A stretch of DNA of 64,000 nt from Mesorhizobium sp. (GTDB taxonomy: Bacteria > Pseudomonadota > Alphaproteobacteria > Rhizobiales > Rhizobiaceae), in NCBI RefSeq assembly GCF_023954305.1, contig NZ_JAMLIG010000001.1:62001-126000 (forward strand), given 5' to 3'. Below the pieces are notes generated by a model, which saw only the letters and a program-made list of their open reading frames with translations, ran no database searches and had not been told where the DNA came from. Position numbers and translations under genes: made by a program. Each line of letters begins with the position of its first letter. Positions within the stretch are counted from its first letter, which is position 1. Below are positions 8,498 to 17,584 of this stretch, piece after piece.

Positions 8498-9151
8498 TCA
8501 GAACTCCACTTCGAGCTCGATGATCTCGTCGGGCTCGGCCAGAGCGCCGGCCGTCCATTCCTCCATCAGCGGCCAGGCGAAGATCGTCTCGCAATAGGCC
8601 TTAAGCGCCGGTTCGAGCTCCACCGCATAGGTGCGGAACCGGGTGCAGACCGGCGCGTACATGGCGTCCGCAACGGTCGGCCTGTCGCCGAAGAGGAACG
8701 GTCCGCCATAGGTGTCGAGGCATTCCTTCCAGATCGCCCGGATGCGCTCGACGTCCGGCCGGGCGCCGGAGAACATCTTGAACTTTTCGTGCCTGGCCTT
8801 GAGGTTCATCGGCAGCGCTGAGCGCAGATTGTAGAAGCCGGAATGCATCTCGCCCGAAATCGAGCGGCAATGGGCGCGCGCGACCTTGTCCTTCGGCAGG
8901 AGCTGCGCCTGCGGCCGCGTCTCGTTCAGATATTCGGCGATCGCCAGCGTATCCCAGACGGTCACCTCGCCGTCGGTCAGGCGCGGAACCAGAACGGAGG
9001 GGCTCAGCAGCAGCAGTTCCTGGCGCTGGTCGTCGGTGATTTCGACCAGTTTCTCGTCGAAGGAGATGCCTGACATGCGGCAGAGCAGCCAGCCCCGCAG
9101 CGACCAGGACGAATAGTTCTTCGAGGATATCGTCAGTGTCGCCCGCGCCAT
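8498..9151 (-). CDS. Glutathione S-transferase family protein
   Basis: 217-aa cytosolic GST-fold protein. The N-terminal thioredoxin-like domain (about residues 1-80) has a Ser-rich active-site loop (SKNYSSWSLRGW) and the VPRLTDGEVTVWDTLAIAEYL block, with the cis-Pro and the Asp-Thr that bind the glutathione gamma-glutamyl moiety. The helical C-terminal domain includes LFGDRPTVADAMYAPVCTRFRTY, the usual N-capping box region. The substrate cannot be predicted. The gene is divergent from the PHA depolymerase gene. Confidence 0.85.
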   Translation of the reverse strand: MARATLTISSKNYSSWSLRGWLLCRMSGISFDEKLVEITDDQRQELLLLSPSVLVPRLTDGEVTVWDTLAIAEYLNETRPQAQLLPKDKVARAHCRSISGEMHSGFYNLRSALPMNLKARHEKFKMFSGARPDVERIRAIWKECLDTYGGPFLFGDRPTVADAMYAPVCTRFRTYAVELEPALKAYCETIFAWPLMEEWTAGALAEPDEIIELEVEF

Positions 9152-9255
9152 GCCACCACTTTCCGCACCCGTTCATGCCGAAACAATCCTCTCGCAACGC
9201 AACAGAAATTGCACTAGCTTTTTTGCACTGCGAAATCGGTTCGGAGAGATTGGCC

Positions 9256-10470
9256 TTGCTCTATCATGCCTACCAGTTCCAGGACGACCTGATCGCACCG
9301 TTCCGCACATGGGCGCGGATGATGCGACGATCGGCCCTGACCGGCTTCTGGGCGGCGGGCGACAGCTTCAGGTCGCGCTTCCTCGCCGGGCTCGAGATGG
9401 TCTCCCGATTCGAGCTTTCGCATGCGCGGCCTGAGTTCGGCATCACGGCCGTCAGGGTCGGCAACCGCGACGTGCCGGTCACCGAACACGTCGCGCTCGA
9501 CCTGCCCTTCGGCAGGCTGCTGCACTTCACCAAGGATATCGACAGCGTGCAGCCGCGCGTGCTGGTGGTGGCACCGCTGTCCGGCCATTTCCCGACGCTC
9601 TTGCGCAATACGGTCGACACGCTCTTGCGCGACCACGACGTCTACATCACCGACTGGGTCAATGCGCGCGACGTGCCGCTGTCGGACGGCACGTTCGGCA
9701 TCGACGACTATGTCGACTACCTCATCCGTTTCCTTGATGTGATCGGGCCGGGCGCCCATGTCCTGGCCGTCTGCCAGCCCTGCGTGCAGACACTCGCCGC
9801 CGTCTCGATCATGTCGCAGGACAAACATCCCGCGACGCCCCGCTCGATGACGCTGATGGCGGGGCCGATCGACCCGCGCGAGAGCCCGACGGAGGTCAAC
9901 GAATTCGCGGTGGCGAAATCGCTCGCCTGGTTCCAGCATTCGGTGATCTCGACCGTCCCATGGCGCCACAAGGGGGGCGGACGGCGAGTCTATCCGGGTT
10001 TCCTGCAACTCACCGCCTTCATGGCGATGAACCTGGAGCGGCACAGAAACGCCCACAAGAAGCTCTACGAGCATCTCGCAGCGGGCGAGACGGCGCAGGC
10101 CGAGAAGATCAAGACCTTCTACGACGAGTATTTCGCGGTACTCGACCTGACCGAGGAATTCTACATCGAGACGATCGACCGGGTGTTTCACAAGGCCGAA
10201 TTGGCTAAGGGCGAATTCACCTTCCGCGGCCGCACGGTCGATCCGGCCGCCATCCACAAGACCGCGCTGCTTACCGTCGAGGGCGGGCGCGACGACATCT
10301 GCGCGCTCGGCCAGACGAGTGCGGCGCACGATCTCTGCCGTTCTCTGCGCCCGCACCTCAAGCGCCATCATCTCCAGGCCAATGTCGGCCACTACGGCGT
10401 CTTCTCAGGAAAGCGCTGGGAGCGCGAGATCTATCCGGTCGTGCGCAACATGATCCTGGCGATGGAGTGA
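9256..10470 (+). CDS. phaZ: Intracellular polyhydroxyalkanoate depolymerase
   Basis: 404-aa alpha/beta hydrolase that degrades intracellular PHB granules. The nucleophile elbow reads AVCQPCVQTL, with Cys173 in place of serine, as in the PhaZ group of intracellular depolymerases; GHYGVFSG near the C-terminus carries the catalytic histidine. A TTG start at 9256 is proposed: GGAGAG lies 7 bases upstream and the product then opens with LLYHAYQFQDDLIAPFR, the normal start of this family. Frames extending to 9136 would overlap the divergent GST gene and add a non-conserved leader. Confidence 0.85.
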   Translation: MLYHAYQFQDDLIAPFRTWARMMRRSALTGFWAAGDSFRSRFLAGLEMVSRFELSHARPEFGITAVRVGNRDVPVTEHVALDLPFGRLLHFTKDIDSVQPRVLVVAPLSGHFPTLLRNTVDTLLRDHDVYITDWVNARDVPLSDGTFGIDDYVDYLIRFLDVIGPGAHVLAVCQPCVQTLAAVSIMSQDKHPATPRSMTLMAGPIDPRESPTEVNEFAVAKSLAWFQHSVISTVPWRHKGGGRRVYPGFLQLTAFMAMNLERHRNAHKKLYEHLAAGETAQAEKIKTFYDEYFAVLDLTEEFYIETIDRVFHKAELAKGEFTFRGRTVDPAAIHKTALLTVEGGRDDICALGQTSAAHDLCRSLRPHLKRHHLQANVGHYGVFSGKRWEREIYPVVRNMILAME

Positions 10471-10509
10471 CGGGCTGACGCCAAGGCAGGATGGGGCTAT
10501 ATAGCCAGC

Positions 10510-10806
10510 ATGGACAGACGCGAAGCCCTGGGCAATTTGAGACGCCACGAAAGCGCCATCCGATCGATGGGAGCCACCGGTCTCTACATGTTCGGATCGG
10601 TCGCGCGCGACGAAGCCGCCGAAAGCAGCGATGTCGACCTTTTCGTCGACTACGACGCGAATAGCAAATTCTCCCTTCTCGATCTGGTGGGGATCAAACA
10701 GTTCCTGGAAGAAAAGCTTGAGACCGAGGTGGATCTCACGACGCGCGACAGCCTCCACCCGGCGCTCAGAGAACGCATCGAACTCACCGCGATCCAAGTG
10801 TTCTAG
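10510..10806 (+). CDS. MNT-type nucleotidyltransferase antitoxin (MntA-like)
   Basis: 98-aa minimal nucleotidyltransferase. The signature GSVARDEAAESSDVDLFVDYD contains the GSxxR and DxD residues expected for the active site, so it looks catalytically intact. Stand-alone MNT proteins of this size next to a HEPN gene are antitoxins that AMPylate the HEPN toxin. Its stop codon TAG is followed immediately by the ATG of the partner gene. A TATATAG -10-like element occurs just upstream (about 10498-10504). Confidence 0.82.
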   Translation: MDRREALGNLRRHESAIRSMGATGLYMFGSVARDEAAESSDVDLFVDYDANSKFSLLDLVGIKQFLEEKLETEVDLTTRDSLHPALRERIELTAIQVF

Positions 10807-11154
10807 ATGGCGCGGCGCGACACGCGGATCGTCCTCGGCGAGATGGTTGATACGATCGACGAAATCGCCAAAGCGCTCGAGGCGACCTCGTTCGAGGCGT
10901 TTTCGGGCAACTGGGTCCTCAAACATGCGGTGCAACGCGGCATCGAAATCATCTCCGAAGCGGCGCGCCATCTGCCCGAAGAACTGAGCGGTTCCGAACC
11001 CGACATCCCGTGGAAGCAGATCAGAGGCGTCGGAAACGTACTGCGGCACGAATACCATCGCATCTCGGATCGGATCATCTGGAACGTCATCCAGAACGAG
11101 CTGCCCTCCCTGCGCGAGGCTATCCTGCGTATCGCTCAGAGGGATATTTCATGA
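10807..11154 (+). CDS. HepT-like HEPN (DUF86) ribonuclease toxin
   Basis: 115-aa helical HEPN protein paired with the MNT gene. The family active site is RX4HXY. Here the segment reads RGVGNVLRHEYHRI: the HEY is present but the position five before the His is Gly rather than Arg, and an Arg sits directly before the His. The Tyr normally AMPylated by MntA is kept. Whether this variant is an active RNase is uncertain. The stop overlaps the start of the DUF423 gene by 3 bp (ATGA). Confidence 0.78.
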   Translation: MARRDTRIVLGEMVDTIDEIAKALEATSFEAFSGNWVLKHAVQRGIEIISEAARHLPEELSGSEPDIPWKQIRGVGNVLRHEYHRISDRIIWNVIQNELPSLREAILRIAQRDIS

Positions 11155-11513
11155 CTTACGTTACTCGCCCGTTCCTTCTCGCCGGGGGGCTGCTTGGCGC
11201 CGCTGGTGTTTCGCTGTCGGCGGCCGCGGCGCACGCGGGCGGCGGAAACGTCGCCACCGCCGCGAACTTCCTGCTCGTTCATGCGCCCGCCTTTTTGGCG
11301 CTCGGCCTCTTCGGCAGCAGCGCCGGCAGAGTGCTCAGGGCGGGCGGCTGGATCGTGCTGGCCGGAGTGCTGCTTTTTTGCGGCGACCTGATCGCCCGGC
11401 ACTATCTCGGCGACCGCCTGTTCCCGATGGCGGCACCGACCGGCGGAACGCTGATGATCGCCGGCTGGCTGGTGATTGCCGCCGCGGCCTTCGGGAAACG
11501 TCAGCCGACGTGA
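11151..11513 (+). CDS. DUF423 family small membrane protein
   Basis: 120-aa integral membrane protein of unknown function with four hydrophobic helices. It shows the DUF423 pattern: AGGLLGAAGVSLSAAAAHA at the N-terminus, a GxLLFCGDL-type third segment and AAPTGGTLMIAGWL in the fourth. The start at 11151 overlaps the HepT stop; a frame extending to 11010 merely reads through the toxin gene. Translational coupling to the toxin-antitoxin pair is apparent but probably coincidental. Confidence 0.8.
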   Translation: MTYVTRPFLLAGGLLGAAGVSLSAAAAHAGGGNVATAANFLLVHAPAFLALGLFGSSAGRVLRAGGWIVLAGVLLFCGDLIARHYLGDRLFPMAAPTGGTLMIAGWLVIAAAAFGKRQPT

Positions 11514-11540
11514 CCCGGCGACGGAGGGCGGAGCGGCACC

Positions 11541-12425
11541 TCAGACATACTTCCGCCAGTCGTGCTCCTCGCGGAAACCGAGCACCTCGCGCGCCTTGCG
11601 GTTGGAGAGCGGCGCCTCCCGCTCTCCCATCGGCCGCGTGATCGGCGTGTTCGGACACCAGCGCTTGAGGAATTCCTCCGCCGGGCCGTCGGCGGTAATC
11701 GTGTCGTTGACCGCGTTGAACACCTGGAAGCCCAGCCCGTCCTTCTGGATGCAGAGATGGACGATCTGGGCGAGATCGCGCGCGTCGATATAGCTCCAGG
11801 CGTTGCGCTTGCGCGACAACGGATCCTTGAGGAAGTCGCGGAACATCCCGTATTCGTGGGGTTCGATCACGTTGCCGATCCTCAGCGCGTAGACGTCCGC
11901 CCCGAAGCGCACCGAAAACGCACGCGCGGTCTTCTCGTTGACGACCTTGGACAGGCCGTAACTGTCCATCGGGTCCACATCGTAGTCCTCTTCCAGAGGG
12001 AAGGAGTGATAGTCCTTGTCGCCCTCGGCGAAGCAGACGCCATAGGTCGTCTCGCTCGACGCGATGACCACCTTGCGGATGCCGAGTTTCATCGCCGCCT
12101 CGATGACATTGTAGGTGCTCGTCACATTCGCCTTGAACGTTTCGTTGTCCGGTTTGATGAGGATGCGCGGCACGGCGGCGAAATGGACGACGGCGTCGAG
12201 CGGCGCCGGTCCCCTGCCGGTCTCCAGCCCCTTGAAGTCGAAATGCATCGACAGGGCGTTGAAGACCTGGCCGCTGTCGGTCAAATCGGCGTCGATCGTG
12301 GTTACGCCCGGACAGTCGAGCGGTTTCAGGTCGAGGTTGAGGATGTCGTAGCCCCTGGCCTTGAGCCATGGCACGACATGGCGGCCGGCCTTGCCGGAGC
12401 CGCCGGTAAAGACGATGCGCTTCAT
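11541..12425 (-). CDS. NAD-dependent epimerase/dehydratase (extended SDR)
   Basis: 294-aa Rossmann-fold protein. The nucleotide-binding motif is TGGSGKAG at residues 7-14, followed by DLKPLD at the end of strand 2. The substrate-side signature contains SSETTYG and the catalytic YGLSK (Tyr-x3-Lys). The C-terminal region has the SYIDARDLAQ segment typical of sugar epimerases. The substrate is unknown, probably an NDP-sugar or uronate. It lies 13 bp downstream of sthA in the same orientation. Confidence 0.85.
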   Translation of the reverse strand: MKRIVFTGGSGKAGRHVVPWLKARGYDILNLDLKPLDCPGVTTIDADLTDSGQVFNALSMHFDFKGLETGRGPAPLDAVVHFAAVPRILIKPDNETFKANVTSTYNVIEAAMKLGIRKVVIASSETTYGVCFAEGDKDYHSFPLEEDYDVDPMDSYGLSKVVNEKTARAFSVRFGADVYALRIGNVIEPHEYGMFRDFLKDPLSRKRNAWSYIDARDLAQIVHLCIQKDGLGFQVFNAVNDTITADGPAEEFLKRWCPNTPITRPMGEREAPLSNRKAREVLGFREEHDWRKYV

Positions 12426-12438
12426 GCTGCTTTCGGGG

Positions 12439-13830
12439 CTAGCCCCGTCCCATCCGGTTCCATGCGTCGAGGCCTGCTATCTTATAGGCTTCGGCAAGTG
12501 TGGGATAGTTGAACGTGTTCTCGACGAAGAAGTCGACCGTGCCCTTCAGGTTGATCACCGCCTGGCCGATGTGGATCAGTTCCGTCGCGCCTTCGCCGAC
12601 GATATGGGCGCCGAGCAGGCGCCGGTTCTCGATCGAGAAGATCAGCTTCAGGAAACCCGAATTGACCCCCATGATGTGGCCGCGCGAGGTTTCGCGGAAG
12701 CGCGCCACGCCGCATTCGTAGGCAATGCCGGACGCCCGCACCTCCTCCTCCGACTGGCCGACGGTGGAAATCTCCGGCACCGCATAGATGCCGTAGGGAA
12801 ACGCCTCCGGCGCCGGCGGCAGCGGTAGGCCGAAGGCGTGGCAGGCGGCGACGCGGCCCTGTTCCATCGAGGTGGACGCAAGGCTGGGGAAGCCGATGAC
12901 GTCGCCGGCGGCATAGATGTGCGGGATCGTCGTCTGCAGCGTATGCGCGTCGACCTTCAGCCGGCCGCGATTGTCGGGCTCGATGCCGATCGCCTCCAGA
13001 CCGAGGCTCGCGACGTTGCCGGTTCGGCCTGCCGCGTAGAGCAGGATTTCCGAGCGGATCACGCGGCCGTCCGCCAGCGTCACCTCGGCGCAGTCGGGCT
13101 TCGACACGATGTCCTTTACCGCGCTTCCCAGCCTCACCGTCATGCCGCGGTCGCGCATCTGGTGGATGAAATCATCGACGATCTCGCGGTCGACGAAATC
13201 GAGAATGCTGCTGCGCGGTTCGACCAGAGTCACCGGCACGTCGAGAGCGGAAAAGATCGTTGCATATTCGACGCCGATCACGCCTCCCCCGATGACCGTC
13301 AGGCTGCGCGGCAGACGCTCCAGCTCGAGGATCTCGTCGGAATCGAAGATGCGCTTGCGGTCGAAGGGCACGCTGTCCGGCCGGTGCGGCCTCGTCCCGA
13401 CCGCGATCAGCGCGTAGTCGAAGGAGACTTCGCTACGCTCCTCCTTCTCGGAGGTCAGTTCGACGCGGTGCGGATCGACGAAGCGGGCGGTGGCGGCGAG
13501 GCTGCGCACCATGTTGCGCATGAACTGGTGCTGCAGAACCTCGACCTCGTGGTCGAGCGTCTTGTGCAGGCGGTCGACGATGTCGTGGACGGAAATGTCC
13601 TGCTTCACCCGGTAGCCGCGCCCGTAGAAGCCGCGCTCGCGGAAGCCGGAGAGGTTCAGCACCGTCTCGCGGATAGTCTTGGAGGGGATCGTGCCGGTGT
13701 GGACCGAGACGCCGCCGAGCCGCCTGCCCTTGTCGACCACCAGAACGGATTTGCCGAGCTTGGCGGCCTGGACGGCGGCGCGCCGCCCCGACGGCCCGCT
13801 GCCGATGACCAGCATGTCGAATCGATCCAC
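12439..13830 (-). CDS. sthA: Si-specific NAD(P)+ transhydrogenase
   Basis: 463-aa soluble flavoprotein transhydrogenase that exchanges reducing equivalents between NADPH and NADH. The N-terminal FAD motif is GSGPSGRRAA (residues 10-19). The region where disulfide oxidoreductases carry the CxxxxC pair reads GGVSVHTGTIPSK (residues 39-51), with no redox cysteines, which separates SthA from lipoamide dehydrogenase. A second dinucleotide motif GGGVIGVE and the C-terminal dimer domain follow. A GTG start at 13830 with GAGGGGAC just upstream is chosen over an extension to 13869. Confidence 0.92.
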   Translation of the reverse strand: MDRFDMLVIGSGPSGRRAAVQAAKLGKSVLVVDKGRRLGGVSVHTGTIPSKTIRETVLNLSGFRERGFYGRGYRVKQDISVHDIVDRLHKTLDHEVEVLQHQFMRNMVRSLAATARFVDPHRVELTSEKEERSEVSFDYALIAVGTRPHRPDSVPFDRKRIFDSDEILELERLPRSLTVIGGGVIGVEYATIFSALDVPVTLVEPRSSILDFVDREIVDDFIHQMRDRGMTVRLGSAVKDIVSKPDCAEVTLADGRVIRSEILLYAAGRTGNVASLGLEAIGIEPDNRGRLKVDAHTLQTTIPHIYAAGDVIGFPSLASTSMEQGRVAACHAFGLPLPPAPEAFPYGIYAVPEISTVGQSEEEVRASGIAYECGVARFRETSRGHIMGVNSGFLKLIFSIENRRLLGAHIVGEGATELIHIGQAVINLKGTVDFFVENTFNYPTLAEAYKIAGLDAWNRMGRG

Positions 13831-13984
13831 CGCCGTCCCCTCGCGAGAGCAGATTGCTGCAATGCACAATTAAGTCAGGAGTCCCCGCCCGACTCAAGCA
13901 GCTTCGCACGCAAACCTTGAATCAAGCGTGACACTTCCCACCTGTAGTTCACGTAGCTTCGTGCCGCGCGAAAGAAGGATGGAT

Positions 13985-14455
13985 ATGAACACTCGAATTC
14001 TCGAAGGCGAGATCCTGGGAAGCAGGCTGGACGACGTCCGCGCCTATGACGGCGTGCGCACCAAGCGCGTGCTCGCCTTTCTTGTCGACTACATCCTGAT
14101 TGGCCTTCTGATGATCCCCGTGGCGATCGTGGTCGCCCTTTTCGGCGTCCTCACGCTCGGCCTCGGCTGGATGCTGTTCGGCATTCTCGGGCCGCTGGTG
14201 GCGCTGGGCTATGTCGCGACGACGCTCGGCGGCCGCAGCCAGGCGACTGTCGGCATGCGGATGATGGGCGTCCATCTCGAACGCCTCGACGGCCGCCCGA
14301 TCGACGGGCTTCTCGCCGTCGTCCACACGGTGCTGTTCTGGGCCGGCAATGCGGTGCTTTCGCCGCTCATCCTGCTTGCGGCCCTGTTCCTCGACCGCAA
14401 GCGCACGGTGCACGACCTTCTGCTCGGAACGGTCGTGGTGCGCGATGACATCTGA
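13985..14455 (+). CDS. RDD family membrane protein
   Basis: 156-aa inner-membrane protein with a soluble N-terminus of about 30 residues and then three hydrophobic helices. The RDD signature is visible as RVLAFLVDYILIG at the first helix (Arg and Asp residues) and the closing DRKRTVHDLLLGTVVV. ATG at 13985 is preferred over ATG 13979 because AAGAAGG then has normal spacing. Function unknown. It stands ahead of bpt, an arrangement seen in other Rhizobiales. Confidence 0.85.
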   Translation: MNTRILEGEILGSRLDDVRAYDGVRTKRVLAFLVDYILIGLLMIPVAIVVALFGVLTLGLGWMLFGILGPLVALGYVATTLGGRSQATVGMRMMGVHLERLDGRPIDGLLAVVHTVLFWAGNAVLSPLILLAALFLDRKRTVHDLLLGTVVVRDDI

Positions 14456-14644
14456 CCCTCTGGCCAGAATGTGAACGGCTTTACGTTCCTGCCGGGGCAG
14501 CCGCCCCCGTCGTAGATCACCCCTCCCAACCAGACCATCGCGGCGACGCGGCGCCGCCCGGATAGTCCGGCCGCGCGTTTTCCTGTTGCGTTCCGGTCGA
14601 ATGTTGCTCAACTCTGGGGCCAGACGCTTCGTTTTGCGAAGGCC
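14456..14644. other. Intergenic region between the RDD gene and bpt
   Basis: 189 bp with no credible gene. It should hold the bpt promoter; no clear operator or terminator was identified. Confidence 0.4.
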
Positions 14645-15403
14645 ATGACGCATCATACGACCCAATCGCCGCAGTTCTTCCTGACCGCGCCCTCGCCGTG
14701 CCCCTATCTGGAGGGCCAGTACGAGCGGAAGGTGTTCACGCATCTCGTCGGCGACAAGGCGCCGGAGATGAACGACCTCTTGACCCAGGGCGGCTTCCGC
14801 CGCTCGCAGAACATCGCTTACCGCCCGGCTTGCGAGAGCTGCCGCGCCTGCGTGTCGGTGCGCATCCTCGCCAACGAGTTCAAGATGACCCGCAACATGC
14901 GCAAGGTCGTCCAGCGCAACTCCGACCTGATCGGCGCCATGCACGACGCGGAGCCGTCGACGGAACAGTATTCGCTCTTCCGCTCCTATCTCGATTCGCG
15001 GCACCGCCGCGGCGGCATGTCGGACATGACGGTGCTCGACTATGCGATGATGGTCGAGGATACGCATGTCGACACCAAGATCATCGAATACCGCAAGCGC
15101 GGCCCGGACTCGTTCATCACCGGCAAGGGTCAGGGCGAGCTGATCGCCGTTGCCCTCACCGACAAGATGGCCGACGGCGTGTCGATGGTCTATTCCTACT
15201 ACAATCCGGAACTCGTCGACCGCTCGCTCGGCACCTTCATGATCCTCGACCACATTGCGCGCACCCGGGCGATGGGCCTGCCACATGTCTACCTGGGCTA
15301 CTGGGTCAACGGCTCGCGCAAGATGGATTATAAGGTCCGCTTCACGCCGCAGGAGCATTTGGGACCGAAAGGCTGGGAACGCTACAGCGGCTCCACCGAA
15401 TGA
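14645..15403 (+). CDS. bpt: Aspartate/glutamate leucyltransferase (Bpt)
   Basis: 252-aa bacterial leucyl-tRNA-protein transferase that adds Leu to N-terminal Asp or Glu of proteins, feeding the N-degron pathway to ClpAP. Family features: N-terminal CPYLEGQYERKVFTHL, the GFRRSQNIAYRP segment, the conserved cysteine cluster CESCRACVSVR around residues 60-70 and the C-terminal GLPHVYLGYWVNGSRKMDYK. Normal length. The following exporter gene begins 34 bp downstream on the same strand. Confidence 0.95.
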   Translation: MTHHTTQSPQFFLTAPSPCPYLEGQYERKVFTHLVGDKAPEMNDLLTQGGFRRSQNIAYRPACESCRACVSVRILANEFKMTRNMRKVVQRNSDLIGAMHDAEPSTEQYSLFRSYLDSRHRRGGMSDMTVLDYAMMVEDTHVDTKIIEYRKRGPDSFITGKGQGELIAVALTDKMADGVSMVYSYYNPELVDRSLGTFMILDHIARTRAMGLPHVYLGYWVNGSRKMDYKVRFTPQEHLGPKGWERYSGSTE

Positions 15404-15437
15404 CCGACTCTCTCTCCGGCATAGACCGGAGTTGTTC

Positions 15438-16331
15438 GTGAACGGCCAGTCCCAGCAAGCAAAAGGCCTCCTGCTGTCGACGATAGGCGGGCTCGCGCTC
15501 ACCTCCGACATTCCGCTCATCCGGCTCGCCGAGGGTGAGGCATGGTCGATTCTCGCCGCGCGCAGTGCCATCACCTTCGGCGCCGCGATCGCCATCTGGC
15601 TCGTCTGGCGTGCCATTTCGCCCAAGGTGCCGGCGCTCATCCCGGGTTTGCCCGGTCTTGCCGTGGCGGTACTCTACGGTCTCGGCTCGATCACCTTCAT
15701 CACTGCGGTCTATTCGACGTCGACGGCCAATCTTGTCTTCATCCTGGCCTTCAATACGATGTTTTCGGCTGTGCTCGCCTGGATCTTCCTCGGCGAGCGG
15801 ATGCGTCCGGCGACCATGCTCGCGATGGCTGCGATGATCGCCGGCGTCGCCATCATCGTCTGGGACTCGATCGGCACCGGCAATCTGTTCGGCGACGTCA
15901 TGGCGCTGTGCTCGGCCTTCTTCATCGCTTCGGCGATCACCATCACGCGGGCGAGCGACCGCGAGATGGGGTTCACGCCGCTGGTCGGCGTTATCTTTCC
16001 CGCCCTGGTCGCTCTGATGTTCGTCGCCGACGGCGGCTACCGAATCGACGCGCCGTGGTGGATCATCCTCAACGGCGCGATCATGATGCCGCTCGCCTTC
16101 TTCTTCCTCGGCACTGCGCCGCGCTACATCCCCGGCGGCGAGGTGGCGATGTTCTATCTGCTCGAGACGGTTCTCGCGCCCGTATGGGTGTGGCTGATCT
16201 TTGCCGAGAAGCCATCGGTCAACAGCCTGATCGGCGGCTCGATCCTGATTGTCGCGCTGGTATTTCACTCGCTCTGGCAGCTCTATGACAGCAGACGCCG
16301 GCGCAGTGTCCCCGAACAGCTTCCGCTCTGA
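15438..16331 (+). CDS. DMT/EamA superfamily transporter
   Basis: 297-aa inner-membrane transporter with about ten hydrophobic helices arranged as two EamA repeats; each ends with a sequence like FSAVLAWIFLGERM or LAPVWVWLIFAEKPS. The substrate is unknown; related proteins export metabolites or amino acids. A GTG start at 15438, behind CCGGAG, was chosen because a frame extending to 15255 would overlap bpt out of frame. The gene converges on the RES toxin gene with only two bases between stops. Confidence 0.8.
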   Translation: MNGQSQQAKGLLLSTIGGLALTSDIPLIRLAEGEAWSILAARSAITFGAAIAIWLVWRAISPKVPALIPGLPGLAVAVLYGLGSITFITAVYSTSTANLVFILAFNTMFSAVLAWIFLGERMRPATMLAMAAMIAGVAIIVWDSIGTGNLFGDVMALCSAFFIASAITITRASDREMGFTPLVGVIFPALVALMFVADGGYRIDAPWWIILNGAIMMPLAFFFLGTAPRYIPGGEVAMFYLLETVLAPVWVWLIFAEKPSVNSLIGGSILIVALVFHSLWQLYDSRRRRSVPEQLPL

Positions 16332-16333
16332 AG

Positions 16334-17011
16334 TCAGGCTTCGACGCGCAACCGCCTCGCGTCGACGAGCCGCCCCGTGGCCCGCACCACGATCTCGAAA
16401 TGGTCCGCCTGAACCACGTCCAGCACGTTGCGCGGCCGGTAGGCCACGACATTCTCGCCACCGGCGAAGCGGACGCTCGCAAACAGAATGCCGTCCTCTC
16501 CGGCCGTGCGTGCCGCCTCGCCGAAGGCCTGCGACGCGGCATGGCTGTCCGGGGCGTAGAGATCGGCACGAGTCCCCGTCTCGCCGCGGATGTCGAGATA
16601 GTCGCCCGCCAGTCGGGCGGAATAGGCGCGGTAGGTACGCCGCAGCTCGCGCCGGCGCGAGGCAACCGCTTCGCGCCGCAGATGATGCCCGACCTCGGCG
16701 ATCGCCGTGCGCAAGTCGGCAGCGGCGTACCAGGCGCCCAGATCGGAGCGGTTGAAGCGCGAGCCGGTCGGCGAAACATGCAGGAACGCTGCGAGCACGA
16801 CGCTGGCGTTGGGCCGGCCATGCACCCGGTCTTCGCGGGGTAATCGGGAGAGACGTTCGGGCGTCAGCCGGTCGTTGGTCCAGCCGGCGAGTTCCATAAC
16901 CGCCGGCAGATCGTCGGCGCTCGCCACCGTCTCGAACAGCGGAATCGGCGGGAAGCGGGACGGAATCAGCCTGTAGCCCGGCTGCGGGGCGGGCGCGCGG
17001 ACTTCCGTCAC
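16334..17011 (-). CDS. RES-domain NAD+-degrading toxin
   Basis: 225-aa toxin of the RES family, which depletes cellular NAD+ as an ADP-ribosyl transferase or phosphorylase. The three namesake residues can be placed: Arg in SRFNRSDLGAWYAA, Glu in TAIAEVGHH and Ser in DGILFASVRFAGGENVV. The N-terminal ~80 residues are a longer extension than in minimal RES toxins. The start overlaps the stop of the upstream antitoxin gene by 4 bp, the usual antitoxin-first arrangement. Confidence 0.85.
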   Translation of the reverse strand: MTEVRAPAPQPGYRLIPSRFPPIPLFETVASADDLPAVMELAGWTNDRLTPERLSRLPREDRVHGRPNASVVLAAFLHVSPTGSRFNRSDLGAWYAAADLRTAIAEVGHHLRREAVASRRRELRRTYRAYSARLAGDYLDIRGETGTRADLYAPDSHAASQAFGEAARTAGEDGILFASVRFAGGENVVAYRPRNVLDVVQADHFEIVVRATGRLVDARRLRVEA

Positions 17012-17574
17012 CGGATGACGATGTCCTCGTCGCGATAGGGCGCAAAACCGGCGTCGGCAGCATTCGGCTCCATCGACAGACCGCCGCGGGCGGCGTCGAG
17101 GAAGCGGCGGACGGTCAGCAACCCATCCTGCGAGCCGCTGGTGACGAGCGCCAGCGGCGGGTTCCCGCCGAACACTGTGCCGTCATGCGGACCGCGCAGC
17201 CAGGCGACGCCCTCTTGCTCGCCGAACAGGATGCCCAGCGCCTGATGGATGCCCAGCACCGCAGAGATACGCGTCAGCGTGTCGACGTCGAGTGTGAACT
17301 CGCCGCCCTCGCGCGCCAGCTTCGCCCAATTGTGATAGGTCGACCGCGACGGGTAGCCGAGCACCAGCCGCCGCTCTTCCTCGCTCAGGCGCCACAGATC
17401 GGCAATGGCGAGAAAGGCCCGCATGCCGGGCGCGCTGAGGCGCCGACGGGCCGCCGGCTCGAAACGCCGCGCATCCAGGACAAACGGCGTGGGCGTCTCG
17501 CGAATGAACGTCGGCGCATCATGGACAAAGGGCGCCTGCGCGTCCTCGAACCCACTTGCAATACCCCGGCTCAT
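17008..17574 (-). CDS. Xre/MbcA/ParS-type antitoxin (DUF2384)
   Basis: 188-aa antitoxin partnered with the RES toxin. The helix-turn-helix lies around residues 60-100 (LSEEERRLVLGYPSRSTYHNW), and the C-terminal toxin-binding DUF2384-type domain includes LGILFGEQEGVAWLRGPHDGTVFGG and a repeated-turn RRFLDAARGG segment. GGAGGCG precedes the start. A perfect inverted repeat a few bases upstream is the probable operator for autorepression. Confidence 0.85.
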   Translation of the reverse strand: MSRGIASGFEDAQAPFVHDAPTFIRETPTPFVLDARRFEPAARRRLSAPGMRAFLAIADLWRLSEEERRLVLGYPSRSTYHNWAKLAREGGEFTLDVDTLTRISAVLGIHQALGILFGEQEGVAWLRGPHDGTVFGGNPPLALVTSGSQDGLLTVRRFLDAARGGLSMEPNAADAGFAPYRDEDIVIR

Positions 17575-17584
17575 AATCGCCTCC

